DNA from: Lateolabrax maculatus
Lineage: Eukaryota > Chordata > Actinopteri > Acropomatiformes > Lateolabracidae
Direction of reading: 5' to 3'
Assembly: GCA_031216445.1 (NCBI GenBank)
Contig: CM062207.1
Coordinates: 3,976,001-4,040,000 of the forward strand
DNA length: 64,000 nt
The notes under the pieces were generated by a model, which was given only the letters and a program-made list of their open reading frames with translations, did no database searches and was not told the DNA's origin. The translations under genes were made by a program, and so were the position numbers. Below, piece by piece: positions 40,101 to 52,890 of this stretch (positions are counted from its first letter, which is position 1; each line of letters starts with the position of its first letter).

Positions 40101-42289
40101 ACCGAGGCCAGAAGATAAGAGAGAACAAAAATAAAAGCATAAAACAGACATGAAAGCAGAGGAAAGGTTGAGCTATTTCATAATGTATGCAGATTCTTGA
40201 TCTGAATCCCAAAAGCAGCTCTCAGAAACTCCCAAATAAAATTGATTAATTGAACGGCGGCCCACCTGCCTGCTGCCGCCTGCGAACACTCCCCCCCCCC
40301 CCCCCGAAATATCAACGTCTCCAATACGTCTATTAAAAGACCAACGTACACTTTTACACTCAGTGAAATGTGGCGGCGGGTTGGCTGGTGCAGCTTGTAT
40401 GAAGAACACTGTGTGCGAGGCAGGAGTGCCAGATGACTCCTGCCCAGACAACGTTTGATGGATAGCGATGTGGAGAAAGCGGCCAAGTTCGCCACCAGGC
40501 CACGGGAGCGTGTCACAATATGACATGAAGGAACAGTAAACACATTTTTAAAACAGCCCTGATAGGACACAAGGCCATGGATATACTGTATTGCCTGGTT
40601 TCAGGGTGTTCGCTTGTCTAATTAAAAGGGTTTAATGACTCAAATGTAAACTTGTGCAAATAACTTTTTGTTAAGTCCCATGGTTTCCTATCCTCCCTGT
40701 CTGTGCATGGCAACTACGGTATAGTTAGGGTTAGTGAAAGATTGCAGCTATGGCAAACAAACAGTGATTGAGGTATGGAAACTAAGATATGTGTGAGTTG
40801 CAGGTCTGCAGCAGGACGTGAACTCCAGTCTCCTGCATGAAAGTCAGACACGCTACATGCCCATCCGCCACCTTAATCTGCAGGAATGTCCGATATGGAC
40901 TTAATATCTAGGAATACGGGGCTGGTTCTTCCGCCTCAAACTGCGAAAACAGATGGAAGCACACTGTTGTCTGAAATGATAATAAAAAATTAAATTAAAA
41001 AAACACTCCAGACCAAAAGTGTGTTTCCAGACACTTTCTATAGTTACAAATGGACATTTCTGTCCCTTGTTTCTTTTTATTAAAATCCTCTTCTTTTAAA
41101 CCTTTGTCTTGCCCTCTCATCTTGTTTGGACTTTGTTTTATCCATCCTCACATTATCTTCCCTTCCTGTTTTCAGTCAGTTAAAAGATATAAATCAAGGG
41201 GCCCGAAACGTTCAATTAAGTGTGATATAATTTTGTCTCAGGCCTGACTCTGCACATTTTCATTTGACTTGGAAAAACCCATCATTCTTCTTGAATCCAC
41301 ATGACTTCCAGCCCTTTCCCAGTTTGTTCCACTCGCACACACTTGGCTCATCGCTGTCGTTGTGAAAGACTGAACATCTGAACAGCCAACAGCTGTTGGA
41401 CTTTTGAACACTGACGGCAGATTCAGTGAGCGCATGAAAAATGCAAAACTCTTGAGTGTTCAAGCAGATGAGTCAGGGTGTCGTCCGGGCTCTGCAGTGA
41501 AAGCGCCGTCTTATTTTTGGTGCTGCAGATGTGTTCAATGAGTCGCAGGAGTTTCAGATTAGCGCTGGTGTTCAATCAACGTGTCATTCGCACGGCATGT
41601 GAACATCCAGGCGAGATCTGCTGAGTAAGCTGCTGCTCTGGTTTCCAGGCAGCTTTTGGTGCGAAACGTCCAAACTTCTGCATTTCCAGAAAGCGGCGCA
41701 GAAACGCTCCGTGTGGTTTTTGAAGGGGATCAAAAAAAGAATCAACAGATCGATCAACAGAGGTGTTTACGGCAAAACACGTTCATGTTCAGGCACTGCG
41801 TGTATGTATGAGTCATAAAAAAAACAGCCAATGTTCCTTGAAATAGTTGAATCACCAAAGATAACTTCTGTCCCATGGTGGGGTCGTATTGATAAAATAG
41901 GAACAGGAACATTCAGATGTCAATAAAGGATTTCAGATGAAAGAACGATTACACAACTCCAACTCTCACCCTGATTCTTCTGGGTTTTATTGTGGCTTGT
42001 TTTTATTCCTGATTGTTTTGGGTTGAGAATTGATTTTTAGTTTTTTTATTGGGTATCTCTGTAGGGTTACAGATAGGGGATGGAACAAGATGTAAACTTA
42101 TCATTTTATTTTGTATGCTGTAATCACTTACAAAAAATACATTGAATCAGACTCATAATCAATCTGAAATGCCATTTTCTTTTCACTTGAACTCGTTTTT
42201 TCTTCACTCATTGAATCGCAGACTTGGGAGATCCTGGAACCAGACTAACGTCAAAATAGCAACAGAAAATAAACTTAATTCGGGACAAA

Positions 42290-42600
42290 ACAATCCCAAC
42301 TCAAGGTCCACTCACTGGCCTTTTCTGGAGTTTTAACTGTATCACATGGTCCTCCTCTTTTTGCTTAGTTGTCATGGAGATGGCTCGGATGATGTACGAG
42401 CTCAGTGGCTTTTACAATTTCATCCACAGTACTTTTAGGCCTTAACGTAAGTGTTGCTGTAAGGTTAAGCAAGAAAGTTTGTTCTTAATCCTCAAAATAG
42501 TAGTTTGACAATTAACAATCCCAACTAAAGATCCACTTAGTAGCCTTTTCCTGAGCTCTCAGCTGTGCCACACCGTCTTCATAAAGTCAGTGAATGCACA
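42290..42600. repeat. Two half-copies of the same inverted-repeat element
   Basis: caaggtccactcactggcct then tttctggagttttaactgta (42302 on) and agatccacttagtagcctttt then gctgtgccacaccgtcttc (42529 on) are two direct relatives about 225 bp apart. The arrangement suggests nested insertion or partial duplication. Confidence 0.45.
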
Positions 42601-44615
42601 GGCTTAACTTTATTCTAACTGAACTTTGTTTTCTCGTTGACAAATTAACAATATACTCTGTACATGGAAATATAATGGTCATTAGAGGCAGAGTAAATGT
42701 AAATACTCCCCAGAACAACAGATGTGTATTAATCCGCAGCTGAAAATAGTCCCCAATAAAAGCACTATTTCCACTTGTTTGAGTAATGTTTGCTAAAAAT
42801 CTACAATGCCCAGCTGTTTAAGGAAATTTCTGATCCTTTTTAAACAATGATGGGCTTTGGGCTGAGAGCCACATACCTGGTAGGGAAGTCCAAAAGTATT
42901 AATGCACTGTTAATATCGATATAGATAATATAGAATAACGCCAGCCTTGTCAAACATTTGATTTATCCTGTGGCCACTCAGGTGTTGTTTTCAAATGATT
43001 TGTTCACCTTCAGTTCTCACACACATCGTTGGAAAAAGAAAAAATTTAAAGAAGAACAAAATAACAATTAAAAATGAGTCACAGATACATTCGATTCTTT
43101 TTCCCAATGCTTTTATTCCACTTTTTCTCCAGCCTCCTGCATGCAAGTAATACAGTACATGCAGTAGACAGTACACAGTACAAAGATAATTTGGGTTTAA
43201 AAGTGCAATCCTACTCAAACACGATGAGTGTACAAAATATCAGCACCCACCTGCTCTGTGCGCGAATTAAACTACGCAGGCGAGTTGAAGCGAAATCCAT
43301 GATCGCTTATCAATTTGAGGAAATGGATGTGCAAAAAAACAAGGCTGTGCAGCTCGTAGTTATGAATCTGTCCCTAATATTTGTACACCCAACCAAGATA
43401 TTAGTTAAGTCTGTTATTGGTTACAGATTTACGTAGATATCTAAAAATTCCTGATGGAAAAGCTGAACAGAATCCAGTCAGAGTGATTGATTATTCTAAA
43501 ACAAACCATTTAAGTATGATAAACAAATATATATTTAAAAAAATACTAAATAAAATGATGTAAATGGGTACATTTTTGACAAAGGATAAAATAAATAAAC
43601 TATCAGTGAATCACTGCATTACACCAAATCAATGTCGGATCTTTTCTCCTTTTTACAACAGGATTAATAACTCTGCTCATTATCAGTGGCATGTTTCGAC
43701 TTTCCGAGGACAGTCAAGTGATAATTTAATCAAACACGACGCAATGACGAACTGTGGAAAAATGTAACAGGAGCTTTTTAAAAGGCTCACCCTGCCCCCT
43801 TCTCCATCCATCCTTGTCTGTTAAAAAGACAGACTGAGCGTCTCATTGCTAAAAAATATTTGTCATACCTTCATGAAGTCCCCAGATGTTTCTGGTTCAC
43901 TCGTGAGGATGTAAAAAAATAGGTTTTTCTCTGTATGAAGACAGGTTTGGGCTCAAGAGTTGCACAACTGTATCTTAAACATGTCAATAATATTGTTTCC
44001 ATGTCTGGTTTAAGACGTCACAACCAATAAAAAAAAAGAACAAATAAAAACAATCAATAAAACCTCATTATAAGCTGTGCAGACATCAGACTTAATTATA
44101 TCATTTGAGGAGTTAAGGCCACAGTAACTGGCAGGGCCTCTTTCATTTTCATTTTGAATCACAGAGTCTGAACTTTGAGATCAGGGCTCAAAGATTTTAG
44201 TCCATAGCAGTGGGAAACAAGAAGTTTTTGTTTTTTTGCACCCCAGTTGAAATGGTTTCACACGATCACATCACATCCTACCATGGAAAACATCAAGTAT
44301 AAACAGCTAAATTACTCCCATCTTACATTTTTGCACTTTATCCCATTGCCTCAGCCAACCTCCTATTGCCTTAATTGTATTAATCAAGAGGAGCAGTGAT
44401 TCCCCCCTAACGTACCTTCACTTGGATATGACTACCTGCTGTGTAAATTCATATAAACATTTAGATATCTTCAGCAACGTATTGGCACATATAAATACAA
44501 AACCAATTTTAAAAAAAGAAAAGCAGGGATAAGTTCACATCCCCAGTTATTAGAACCCCCCATTAGGATTATGGCTGTACACTCATGTAAACACGCTGGT
44601 TGTGTCCTCGGACGC

Positions 44616-46203
44616 CTAATAATTCACGGCCTCTGAGGGGCCGCGGTGGCTGGTGGAGCAGTGTCCCGCCCTAAAGAGAGGAAGACCGAGAAAGATCAGT
44701 GAGACGAGGTTCACTGTTGTTATCAAGTTCATTACTGAGGCTGAACTGTCTTCAGGGTACAAGAGGAGTTGATTTTTACAGGGTCCTTGGAATTTTACCA
44801 GAAAAAAAACGGTGTATCTTGGTACATTGTTCAACTGGTTCATTGGTACAAATTATTAATTGCGACGCAAAATGTGAAATTTGTCTGCAGGCAAGCAAAC
44901 AGTTCAACACATATAAGGAATAACCTTTCAAATAATAAATGAATATTTCTGGAAATGCTTATAAACTCAATACAACCAACTAAATCCCAATTAAAATAAC
45001 TTTCTCTGAACTATATTCCCTATAATTAACGCCAAGATTGTGTTGAAACATTTTCATTGAAAATTATTATAGAGTTATAAGGAAATTTTCTGTGCGTCAT
45101 ACATCCTAACACCTGCAAACTTTCTCAAACACTCCTCGTTTTTATATGTAAAAGTGACAGGAAGTCAAATTTAACTGATCTCAAGCAAAACCTACTTCCA
45201 CTTGAGTGCAGTATTTTGTACTTAGCCCCTTCCAGTTACCTGCAGAGTCCTGTGGAGCATTCATAGTTGTTCTGGCAGTAAGCTCCGAAGGGTTTGCTGT
45301 TCATGATCCTCCACAGCGGGGTCATCCGAGCTATCCTCCTCAGTGCGTGGACCCCGCTTGAGTCGGCCTGCTGGGGGGAGCTGGACTGGACCTGTGGGAC
45401 CAACGGACCTGCACACACCTGGTGCAGACGAACACATGGACACAGAAATGTTCATTAAAAAAGAGCCAAAACCAGGCATACAGCAACACTTAAGTGACAG
45501 CTGATTTGCAGGCATTAGACCGTTAAATGATTGTGTTTAAATGATGTACTGACTCAATTAAGGTGCACAAAATGTAGGTCAACTATCCCGCTTCACTGTA
45601 AAACATGCAGCAAAGCAGTACAAATCAGTATCAGCACTTTTATAAGCTTTTTACAGAGTCTTCTACCACATCTGACAGTCTTTATCAGCGAAAGTGGACC
45701 TTGAGTTTAGATTATTCTGTCAAACTACTGTCGCCAAGGCCAAGGGTGAATCTTTACACTAAAACATCAGCACTTTTTAACCAATCAGCACACTGCAAAT
45801 GTACTTTAATAGGGCATTTATACCTTAATATTTGTACTACTAGATCTTTTATTTTCTCTCCTACTTTTTTTTTTTACATATGTTTAGAACATGAAACATG
45901 ATAAAAATCTTTTTTTTTTTTCTCTCAGTTGCAGCCAGCCTTCAAAACACCTTGTCAGCTCTCTCAGTCATCTGGATCAGTCTAATCCGTATTCTTACAT
46001 TGTAGAGCACATGTTTCTAATCATTTCACTGTCACCAAGAGAGAAGAAATCCTCCTTTCAACATAAATCCATCCCTTGATTTCACACCTGACACATTTTG
46101 TCCAAGTTCGGGACCCTGCACTCACCTGCTGAGCCAGCATTATCAGCACGAAGCACAGTGCCACTGCTGCCTTCCTCCCAGCAAAGAAGCCTTTCTCCTG
46201 CAT
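44616..46203 (-). CDS. leap2: Liver-expressed antimicrobial peptide 2 type precursor
   Basis: Secreted cationic peptide family; in mammals LEAP2 is the liver/gut antagonist of the ghrelin receptor GHSR and has antimicrobial activity. Exons in transcript order are 46203-46126, 45418-45240 and 44670-44616; they join in frame into 103 codons plus TAG. Residues 1-29 are a signal peptide (hydrophobic core AAVALCFVLIMLAQQ, likely cleavage after VCA). Residues 30-57 are the propeptide ending in the furin site RIAR. Residues 58-103 are the mature peptide, starting MTPLWR like mammalian MTPFWR. The four cysteines have spacing C-x5-C-x4-C-x4-C, identical to the family. The C-terminal tail after the last cysteine is longer than in mammals and uncharged. 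Fish carry several leap2 paralogs, so the subtype letter is left open. Confidence 0.93.
45650..45755. repeat. Half-copy of the inverted-repeat element in leap2 intron 1
   Basis: Includes gcgaaagtggaccttgagtt and ctactgtcgccaaggccaag, matching the outer part of the element at 36998-37165. It lies between leap2 exons 1 and 2. Confidence 0.4.
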
Positions 46204-46372
46204 CTTGAGTAAATGTGATACCCGACCAGCGAGGTTCCCTGATCTCCGACGCTCTCTGGAGGACTCAACCAGCTGGAGTCGGGTTCAGTCAGGCTTTCAT
46301 TAGTCGCAGGGTTGCTGGAAGTGTCTTCAAGTCAGCCTGACTCAGCGAACTCAGCCGTGGCACCGGCTCCCC

Positions 46373-46380
46373 TTTATATA
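46373..46380 (-). promoter_or_regulatory. leap2: TATA box of leap2
   Basis: TATATAAA on the minus strand, 170 bp upstream of the ATG, in a short GC-flanked context. It would place transcription start near 46345 and a 5' leader of about 140 nt. A focused TATA promoter fits a tissue-specific secreted-peptide gene. Confidence 0.65.
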
Positions 46381-46381
46381 C

Positions 46382-46673
46382 CCGGGCCATGATCCCAGGA
46401 GAGAGGAAGCGAGAGGGAGGGAGAGAGAGTCACAGTCCATGCTGTGTCGTCCACCCCTTTCTTTATCTCTGCTTTCTGGCCCAAATGTGACTTCATGTTT
46501 ACAGAAAACCAGTCTTTTCTCTAAATGAGGCCAACTGGGACAAAATGCAAGTCCTGTTAACGTAAATCATTATATTTTATTGTGAAGACGTGGTATAAGG
46601 TTAGGGTTAGGGTAAGTCTCCAAGGAAGGAATGTAAGTTAATGTATTGTCCCCAGAGGTGATGGAAACACAGC

Positions 46674-46704
<31 letters not shown>

Positions 46705-49700
46705 GTGTGTGTGAACCGCAGTAAGATAAGGCTTTATCAATCTGCAGAGCCTGTGTGCTGCAGCGTGTCTTTGACCCCCGATGCCCCTGACATGACGCAA
46801 TCCCACTTACACAACGTAGACTGGATGCATGAAGGCAGCAGGTGTGGTTCACACATGCAGGTACGCAGGACGCAGCACGTGACTCATATATGTCCTCCAT
46901 GATCCTGGATTTAAATACCAGCCTGCAGAAAATCCTGAAGACTGAAGACAAGTTGGGAAAAGTGACATTTGGACATTTTGGAGATACTGCTCCTGGTTTC
47001 CATGAGACAGTATGAATCTCTGGGTTTAATCACACACTCAGAGTTGCAGTTTGTTCAGTATATGTTATGTTTATTATCCACATGGAGATTAATGAAGTAA
47101 TTCCGCTACTTTAGTTATTTCAGAGCAGACACGGAGCGGCGCCCGGGGACCAAGTCCAGTCCTGAGGCCAGGCCTCGGCTGAGGTCAGTGGCAGGAGTTT
47201 CCCTGATCTTAATCTTATCTTATGCAGCGCAAATTTTATTTTAAAGCGCTGTGTCACGGATCATACGTAGGACGAACTTCCCAGTAGGGGCCAGCGATTC
47301 GAGACGCATTTATAAATAGTTCTGCCACAAAGCAAAGTGTTTTTAAACTTCCGGATCTCTGCGTTTTGAGCTCAGTGCAACAACATTGCCCCAAGACACA
47401 AAAAATCAAAAACAGGACTTCATTTCCAGCTGGACGGTGATGTACCGTCATCATATGTGCCTTCTTATAAGACATAAATTAAAGGATTTGAAGATTTTTC
47501 TGCCCATCTGTTACTGTGCCACAGCAACCATAACGTTCCCAGAGCTAGTTTTTATCCAAATTACTGCATTTAGGTTTTCAGGGTCAATTCAGGTCAGCCT
47601 GGAAGAGACAAGGATGTCCTGGCCAAGACAGAGAGGCTGGATGTTTGAACTCTGACTGAAATGTAAGGCAGGACAGTGGGTTCAACCAAGCAGCGCAGAG
47701 GATCACAGAGGGATGCAATGGAAAATTCCTGCGCCGATTCCTGTAAGGTTGTTCATCAGTGAAAGGCCTCCGGAGGAGCACGAGACTGGCAGGAATCCCA
47801 CCACACGACTCAAAACCCAGAACATCTGCGTCGCATGTAATCACCGAGCGTGACTCAGCACGTCGTGCCCCCGGCGGGCCGAGCCGAGCCGCAGAGGGCT
47901 TCACGAAGGTGTAGCAGAAGAAGAGCTAAGACGAAACATGAAAAGAGTGGCTGTCGCCCTGTGCCAGTGCAGGACAGATGCAAAGTGTTGGACTTTAAAT
48001 ACAACTTAGAGAGACCTGCACATACGTGCAAAAGAACACATCAATAATAATAAGTCACATTTTAAAGAGCATTTTCTTGATTATTTACAGAGCATCATTT
48101 TTCAAGTAACAGATTAAATGTTTTGTATAAATGTGCAGGTTACACAGCAGTTTAATACATGCTCTTAAATAAAGGTTTTAACTATAAAATGTGTTTTATT
48201 CAAGTCAACAGGGGTGGGCAGGAATTCAGTACAATCTTCAGCACAGTTGATGGTGAAGATTGATGCCTTTATGGACTGACTGGAGTTTCCCTTTTAGCAC
48301 AGTCACAAACCTGTGTGACCATCCAGTATCTGAACTTTAAACTTTGATTTGCCATGAAATAGGAGGAAATAACTCGCTTGGACAAACGGATCGAAGGAAG
48401 GTCGCAGACTTGACCTCATCTGACCAGTTTTCGGTCCTCGTGCAGACAGCGCCGGGCGATGTTCACAGAAATGGGTTGTCCAGAAAACTCTATAAATGTC
48501 CTTGAATTGAAGCCAGCAATGTTCTGACAGAGGAGAGGGGGGCAGTTCATCTCTGGCAGCGCTTACCTCTTATCTCCTTAAACAAGTAATCTGAAGTCAT
48601 TTGGAATATAGCAGGAACACGCATTCATTTTCCAATGATTTTTTTTTTATCAAGAACACATATTTGAATTTTAAGGTTGCCCTGCGGAGATTTTTTTGTA
48701 AACAAAAAATTTGTTTGCATTCAGTGCTGCTCATTAAAGTTAATTGTGTGTAGGTCTGACAACTTTTTTTTTCCCTCATAAAACCTTTGCAAAACCTTTT
48801 TTTATAAACTATTTTAATAAATACTAAACTAGATGTTGCATGTTCCTCACCAAAGGGGATAGACAGCTCCACTTATTCCAGGTATGATAGTGACACACAG
48901 CGTACAGTAAGTGCAAACATTTGTGACAGTTTTGCTGACTCATTGAACAACACACGCTTTCTGAGTGTTTCCTGCTGTAACAAGCGACCTTTATGGTCCT
49001 CCGTCTGGCTCTCTGTCTAACGTGATTAGTAACAGGTCCCACCCCCCCCTCTCTGGGTGACACATTTATGGGAATCAGTCTTGCTGAAGTGTGCTTCTGT
49101 GTGTGCGTGTTATTTCGGAGCATTACAGCATCTGTTGGAGGAGATTAGGACGAGAAGGATGAAGCCGCACACTCACAAAAATCCCTCGAGGAGATGGACG
49201 GGGGAGGTCCCGTAAAACTGAGGATTTCCAGTCACTCAATAAACAAATTTTACGGTAACAGATCAGCGCTGCAGATCCTCGGGCAAAATACGAATAATAT
49301 ACATGACTGTGCCTGAATTAAACATTTCTGTCTCACAAATCTCCTCATAAAATACACTTTTACTGCAGTACCAAAGATGCCAATGCCCTTTTTTCACTTT
49401 TATGTTGCCTGATTTTAACCCACAGATGCTGTTTCTGTTCAGTATATTCTTATTTTAGCATTTTAAAACTCTAAAACAAGCAAGCTTAAATTAAATCTTT
49501 AAGAAAACATTATTACATCTCCAGCCATTTATATCAAACATTTTTGCATATGTAAATTCTGGTAGAAAACCAGAATTTGAACCTCATTACAATCCAAAAT
49601 CACTACAATACAAACACTTCAATAATGATTCTGTCTCAAAACAAGCCAGAAATCCAGAAGTGTGCTGACTGGAAAATGTGTTTTCAAAGCCCAATCTCTC

Positions 49701-52700
49701 TGCACTTGACAATGGAAACACTGTCTGAGTCACACTTGCGTTGATCAACACCCTGACAAAGATGCTATCAAGGTCAAATTGTGCCTCAAGGAAGTAAACA
49801 CCTTAGTTGTTTCCCGTTAAGTTGTTGTTGTTCGACTGCGCGGTGCCATATATGTGAAGGGCAACACGTTTACTGCTGTGTAGTTTGGGGATATTGGGTT
49901 ACTTAGTGCTGTTAGCTGAGATCTGGTCTGGGAGCAACGTGAACTGCACTGTGAACCTGAGAATCAACCTGGTGCACAGCAGAGAATGACACACTGAACA
50001 TGGCTGGCTTCCTCACCATGCATGTGCACATGCAGGATAAAGAGACACACACTAAATATACTTTATTTAAAGCTTATGGCAGAAATGCATTAATGTTTCA
50101 GAGCCAAATGGGTCGCAGCTTATCATGACTTGACATATTTGTGTGTATATTTGCACGGCTCTGTGCACGTCGGTCGGTGGGCTGCGACAATTTTTTGGAT
50201 TAACAATTAGTTCTCTGTCAAAATGCATAGATTAAAATGTATATTCTTTATCGGAAATGCATTAGTTGTTTTTTTATATCACATCAACTTTTGCAGGGAA
50301 AAGGAAGAACAGAACGTGAAGCAGGATTCAGTGTTTCAGGATTGTTGTTACACATTTTAACCTCACAGAACTCAGTCTCTGCATTTGGCCTGTTTTGGTT
50401 TCCTTTTCATTTCTGCATTTTGTACTTGTTATATAATTTTCCCTTCAGTCAGATTTAATGCTATGTACCCTTTGAGGTAAATCCTGTTTTTTAACATTTG
50501 AGCCACCAAAAACCAAAGCAAAAAAGGGAGCGTAGTGCTTGGACATTTGGTTTCATTTCACATCATTCTCTCACCCTTCCTTGCTTGTGGAAACAGCAGT
50601 TTTCTGCCTATGTACGATAAAGGGCATGCTTCGATCGTCTGTGTGTGCTTGACCTTTTCCCTTCATGTTGACTCAAACGTGACCTTATTCAAAGGCTTCT
50701 CCTGATAATGAGGTCAAGGAGAAATAAGAGACACGCAGAAATGGTTTATGTAACTTTGAATGCAAAGGCCACAGAGATCAGTGCATGCAAACCAGAATCA
50801 CACACTATACAGCAATAAATAAAATACAATTAGTGCTTTAATTGTTAATTGTATTGTACATTTCCCTGTTTCTATGAACAAAACTAATAAGAAAACAAAC
50901 CAGGTTCCATAGCTTTAAGATTTAGGATTTGTGTCGGTTTTTGGAAACATTTTTGTTGTTTGAGCGCCATCTGTTGGAATCAATGTAATAATGAACTTTC
51001 CTGAACAGAGTCACACATCTTCTCCTCTCACAAACTTTAAATTCAGTTTATCTGATGAGCCGAACTACTTGAACTTTGCATATTGTGGCCTTCTTTCTCC
51101 TTGTAGGTGTTTTAGCTGTCATATGCCTGTAAGCAGCAACTGACCTGTATGTATTTCAAGTTTATTTTATAGTCTGCAAGTAGCACTTTTCCCATTTTTA
51201 ATCCTTAATATATGAAATTAAATTTCATTTATATAGTAATATATAGTAAAAGCAAATTGTTCCTGTCGGCACTCAAGCAGAGACGTCTCATACTCGGATC
51301 TTGCAGGAGTTTGACTGTGTAAATTCCTGCCATGAAGAATTTAAGTACCTTAAAAATAACTGAATAATTTCAACTGACTTTACTTTAAGAACGTATTTGG
51401 TGCTGGTGAAATAAAGTAAATAGAAATGTTTCTATTACTTTTAAAAGGTACTTCACATGCTCCAGAATTGTAGCCATTATGTCAGGAATTTACATTTTGG
51501 AAAATGTGCTTATTTACTTTCTAGCCTAGACACTGATGAGAAGATCAATACCACATCCATGTCAAACGTTTCCTTTGAATATTTATATTAATGAAACAAT
51601 CTCATCTTCTTTGCCCACTTAGCTTGAACTTGGAAACAGCAAATAATTCTAGTTTTAAACATCAGTATACACTTTTCAACAACCAATGAATAGAAGTAGA
51701 AAAACATGCATTTTATTTTATTATTAATTTTCACTCGTAATAAAAATGGCATTCCTTTCCACTACAATGTCTCTGTTTAACACTCAACACTGTTAAACCT
51801 CTTCTTAATGCTTTATTTCTTCATTTTGTGTGTTGTTGTTTTTCTAAGACAGGCCAGTAGCAGCACTTTTTTCAAGTTTTTTGGAGACCCATCCCATTAT
51901 AAATATGTACAAAATGCAAAAGTTCAGATTGTAAACAGCAAAAATGTGACATCACAAGGCCTTTACAGTTACATCCAACATGGGTCGACCCTTCGTCCAT
52001 TAAAATCTCTCTCTTTTTTTTTTAAGCAGTGTCTACTTTCCTACGGAAGAACGTGGCCTCAAACAGTGCCAACACATTATCCGGAAATGTTTTTTTTGTT
52101 TTTTTTTTTACCCACAAATACAGGCTTTCTTTTGCTGTTTCTCTGTGAGAATTGCAGCCCTGATGTAAAATACAGATCAGGTTTAAAAAAAAAAAAAAAA
52201 CACACGAAGATACAGAAAAAACAAAAACAATTGAATACACAGAAAGGCAGAAGAAAGAAAACATTCATTAGATGGCTGTGGTTTGAGGTTGAATATTGAA
52301 GATGAAGCCTACATGCGTTTATCTGCAATTCACTCAAACAAACCAGTGCTTACTTATCAGTTTTCTAAAAAGGTACCCCTGATTTAGTCAATTTTATCAA
52401 GTTACATTTATTTTGTCAAGTTACCCTGGACGTTAGGTCTAGCTTAGTTAAATTACCACTCAGAGTTAGTTAAGTGACCCTCAAGCGGCTTAAAATGCTT
52501 CCATATGTAATAGATCCCTTTGATCCCAGTAGGAAAATTACATTAGTGACTATGAACATCGCAGCGAGAGCACATTCACAGATCTGCACAGTGCTTTAAA
52601 CAGCTCACAGAACAAGTACTCAAAAAACCAGAAACAAAACAAAAAAAAAAAAACATCTATAATATCGTCTGCACAGTCCATAGTTCTTCACAGTTACGTT

Positions 52701-52890
52701 CAGCAGCTGCCGTTTAAAGTGCTTTAACAGGGATGGTGAAGATCTGAAACCACAACTACTTCCTCCCTCCAGTCTCGAGCTCATTATGGTTTGCCGCCGA
52801 GCTGTAGATCAAACAAATGACCCGTCAAATCTGCCCCCTTTAGTCTCTTCTCTCAGTGCTTAGGGTATTCGTATTGCCCCCCCCGAGTCT
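46382..52890. other. Intergenic leap2-bmp15
   Basis: No recognisable coding exon. It contains a CA/TG repeat (46674-46712), a short telomere-like ggttagggttaggg (about 46599), a diverged gggctgc...gattaacaattag repeat fragment (about 50180-50240) and long T-rich tracts near 52010-52200. The bmp15 3' UTR must occupy part of 52400-52890; an AATAAA on the minus strand at 52407-52412 is one possible signal. Confidence 0.45.
46674..46712. repeat. (TG)n microsatellite upstream of leap2
   Basis: TG run with one CG interruption, about 300 bp upstream of the leap2 TATA box. Confidence 0.9.

Larger units (their letters stand above)
36906..44615. other. Intergenic phka1-leap2
   Basis: No conserved protein segment was recognised on either strand. 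The interval includes fragments of an inverted-repeat element (36998-37165, 42290-42400, 42515-42600), a poly-C tract near 40291-40305 and AT-rich unique sequence. Short open frames here have no family resemblance and no supporting splice structure. Confidence 0.5.

Noticed and set aside
38891..43436. Open frames of 60-130 codons between phka1 and leap2
   Set aside because: No recognisable motifs, no splice partners and AT-driven composition; none could be supported as a gene.
46597..46614. ggttagggttaggg telomere-like sequence
   Set aside because: Only about two and a half units; too short to be an interstitial telomere block.
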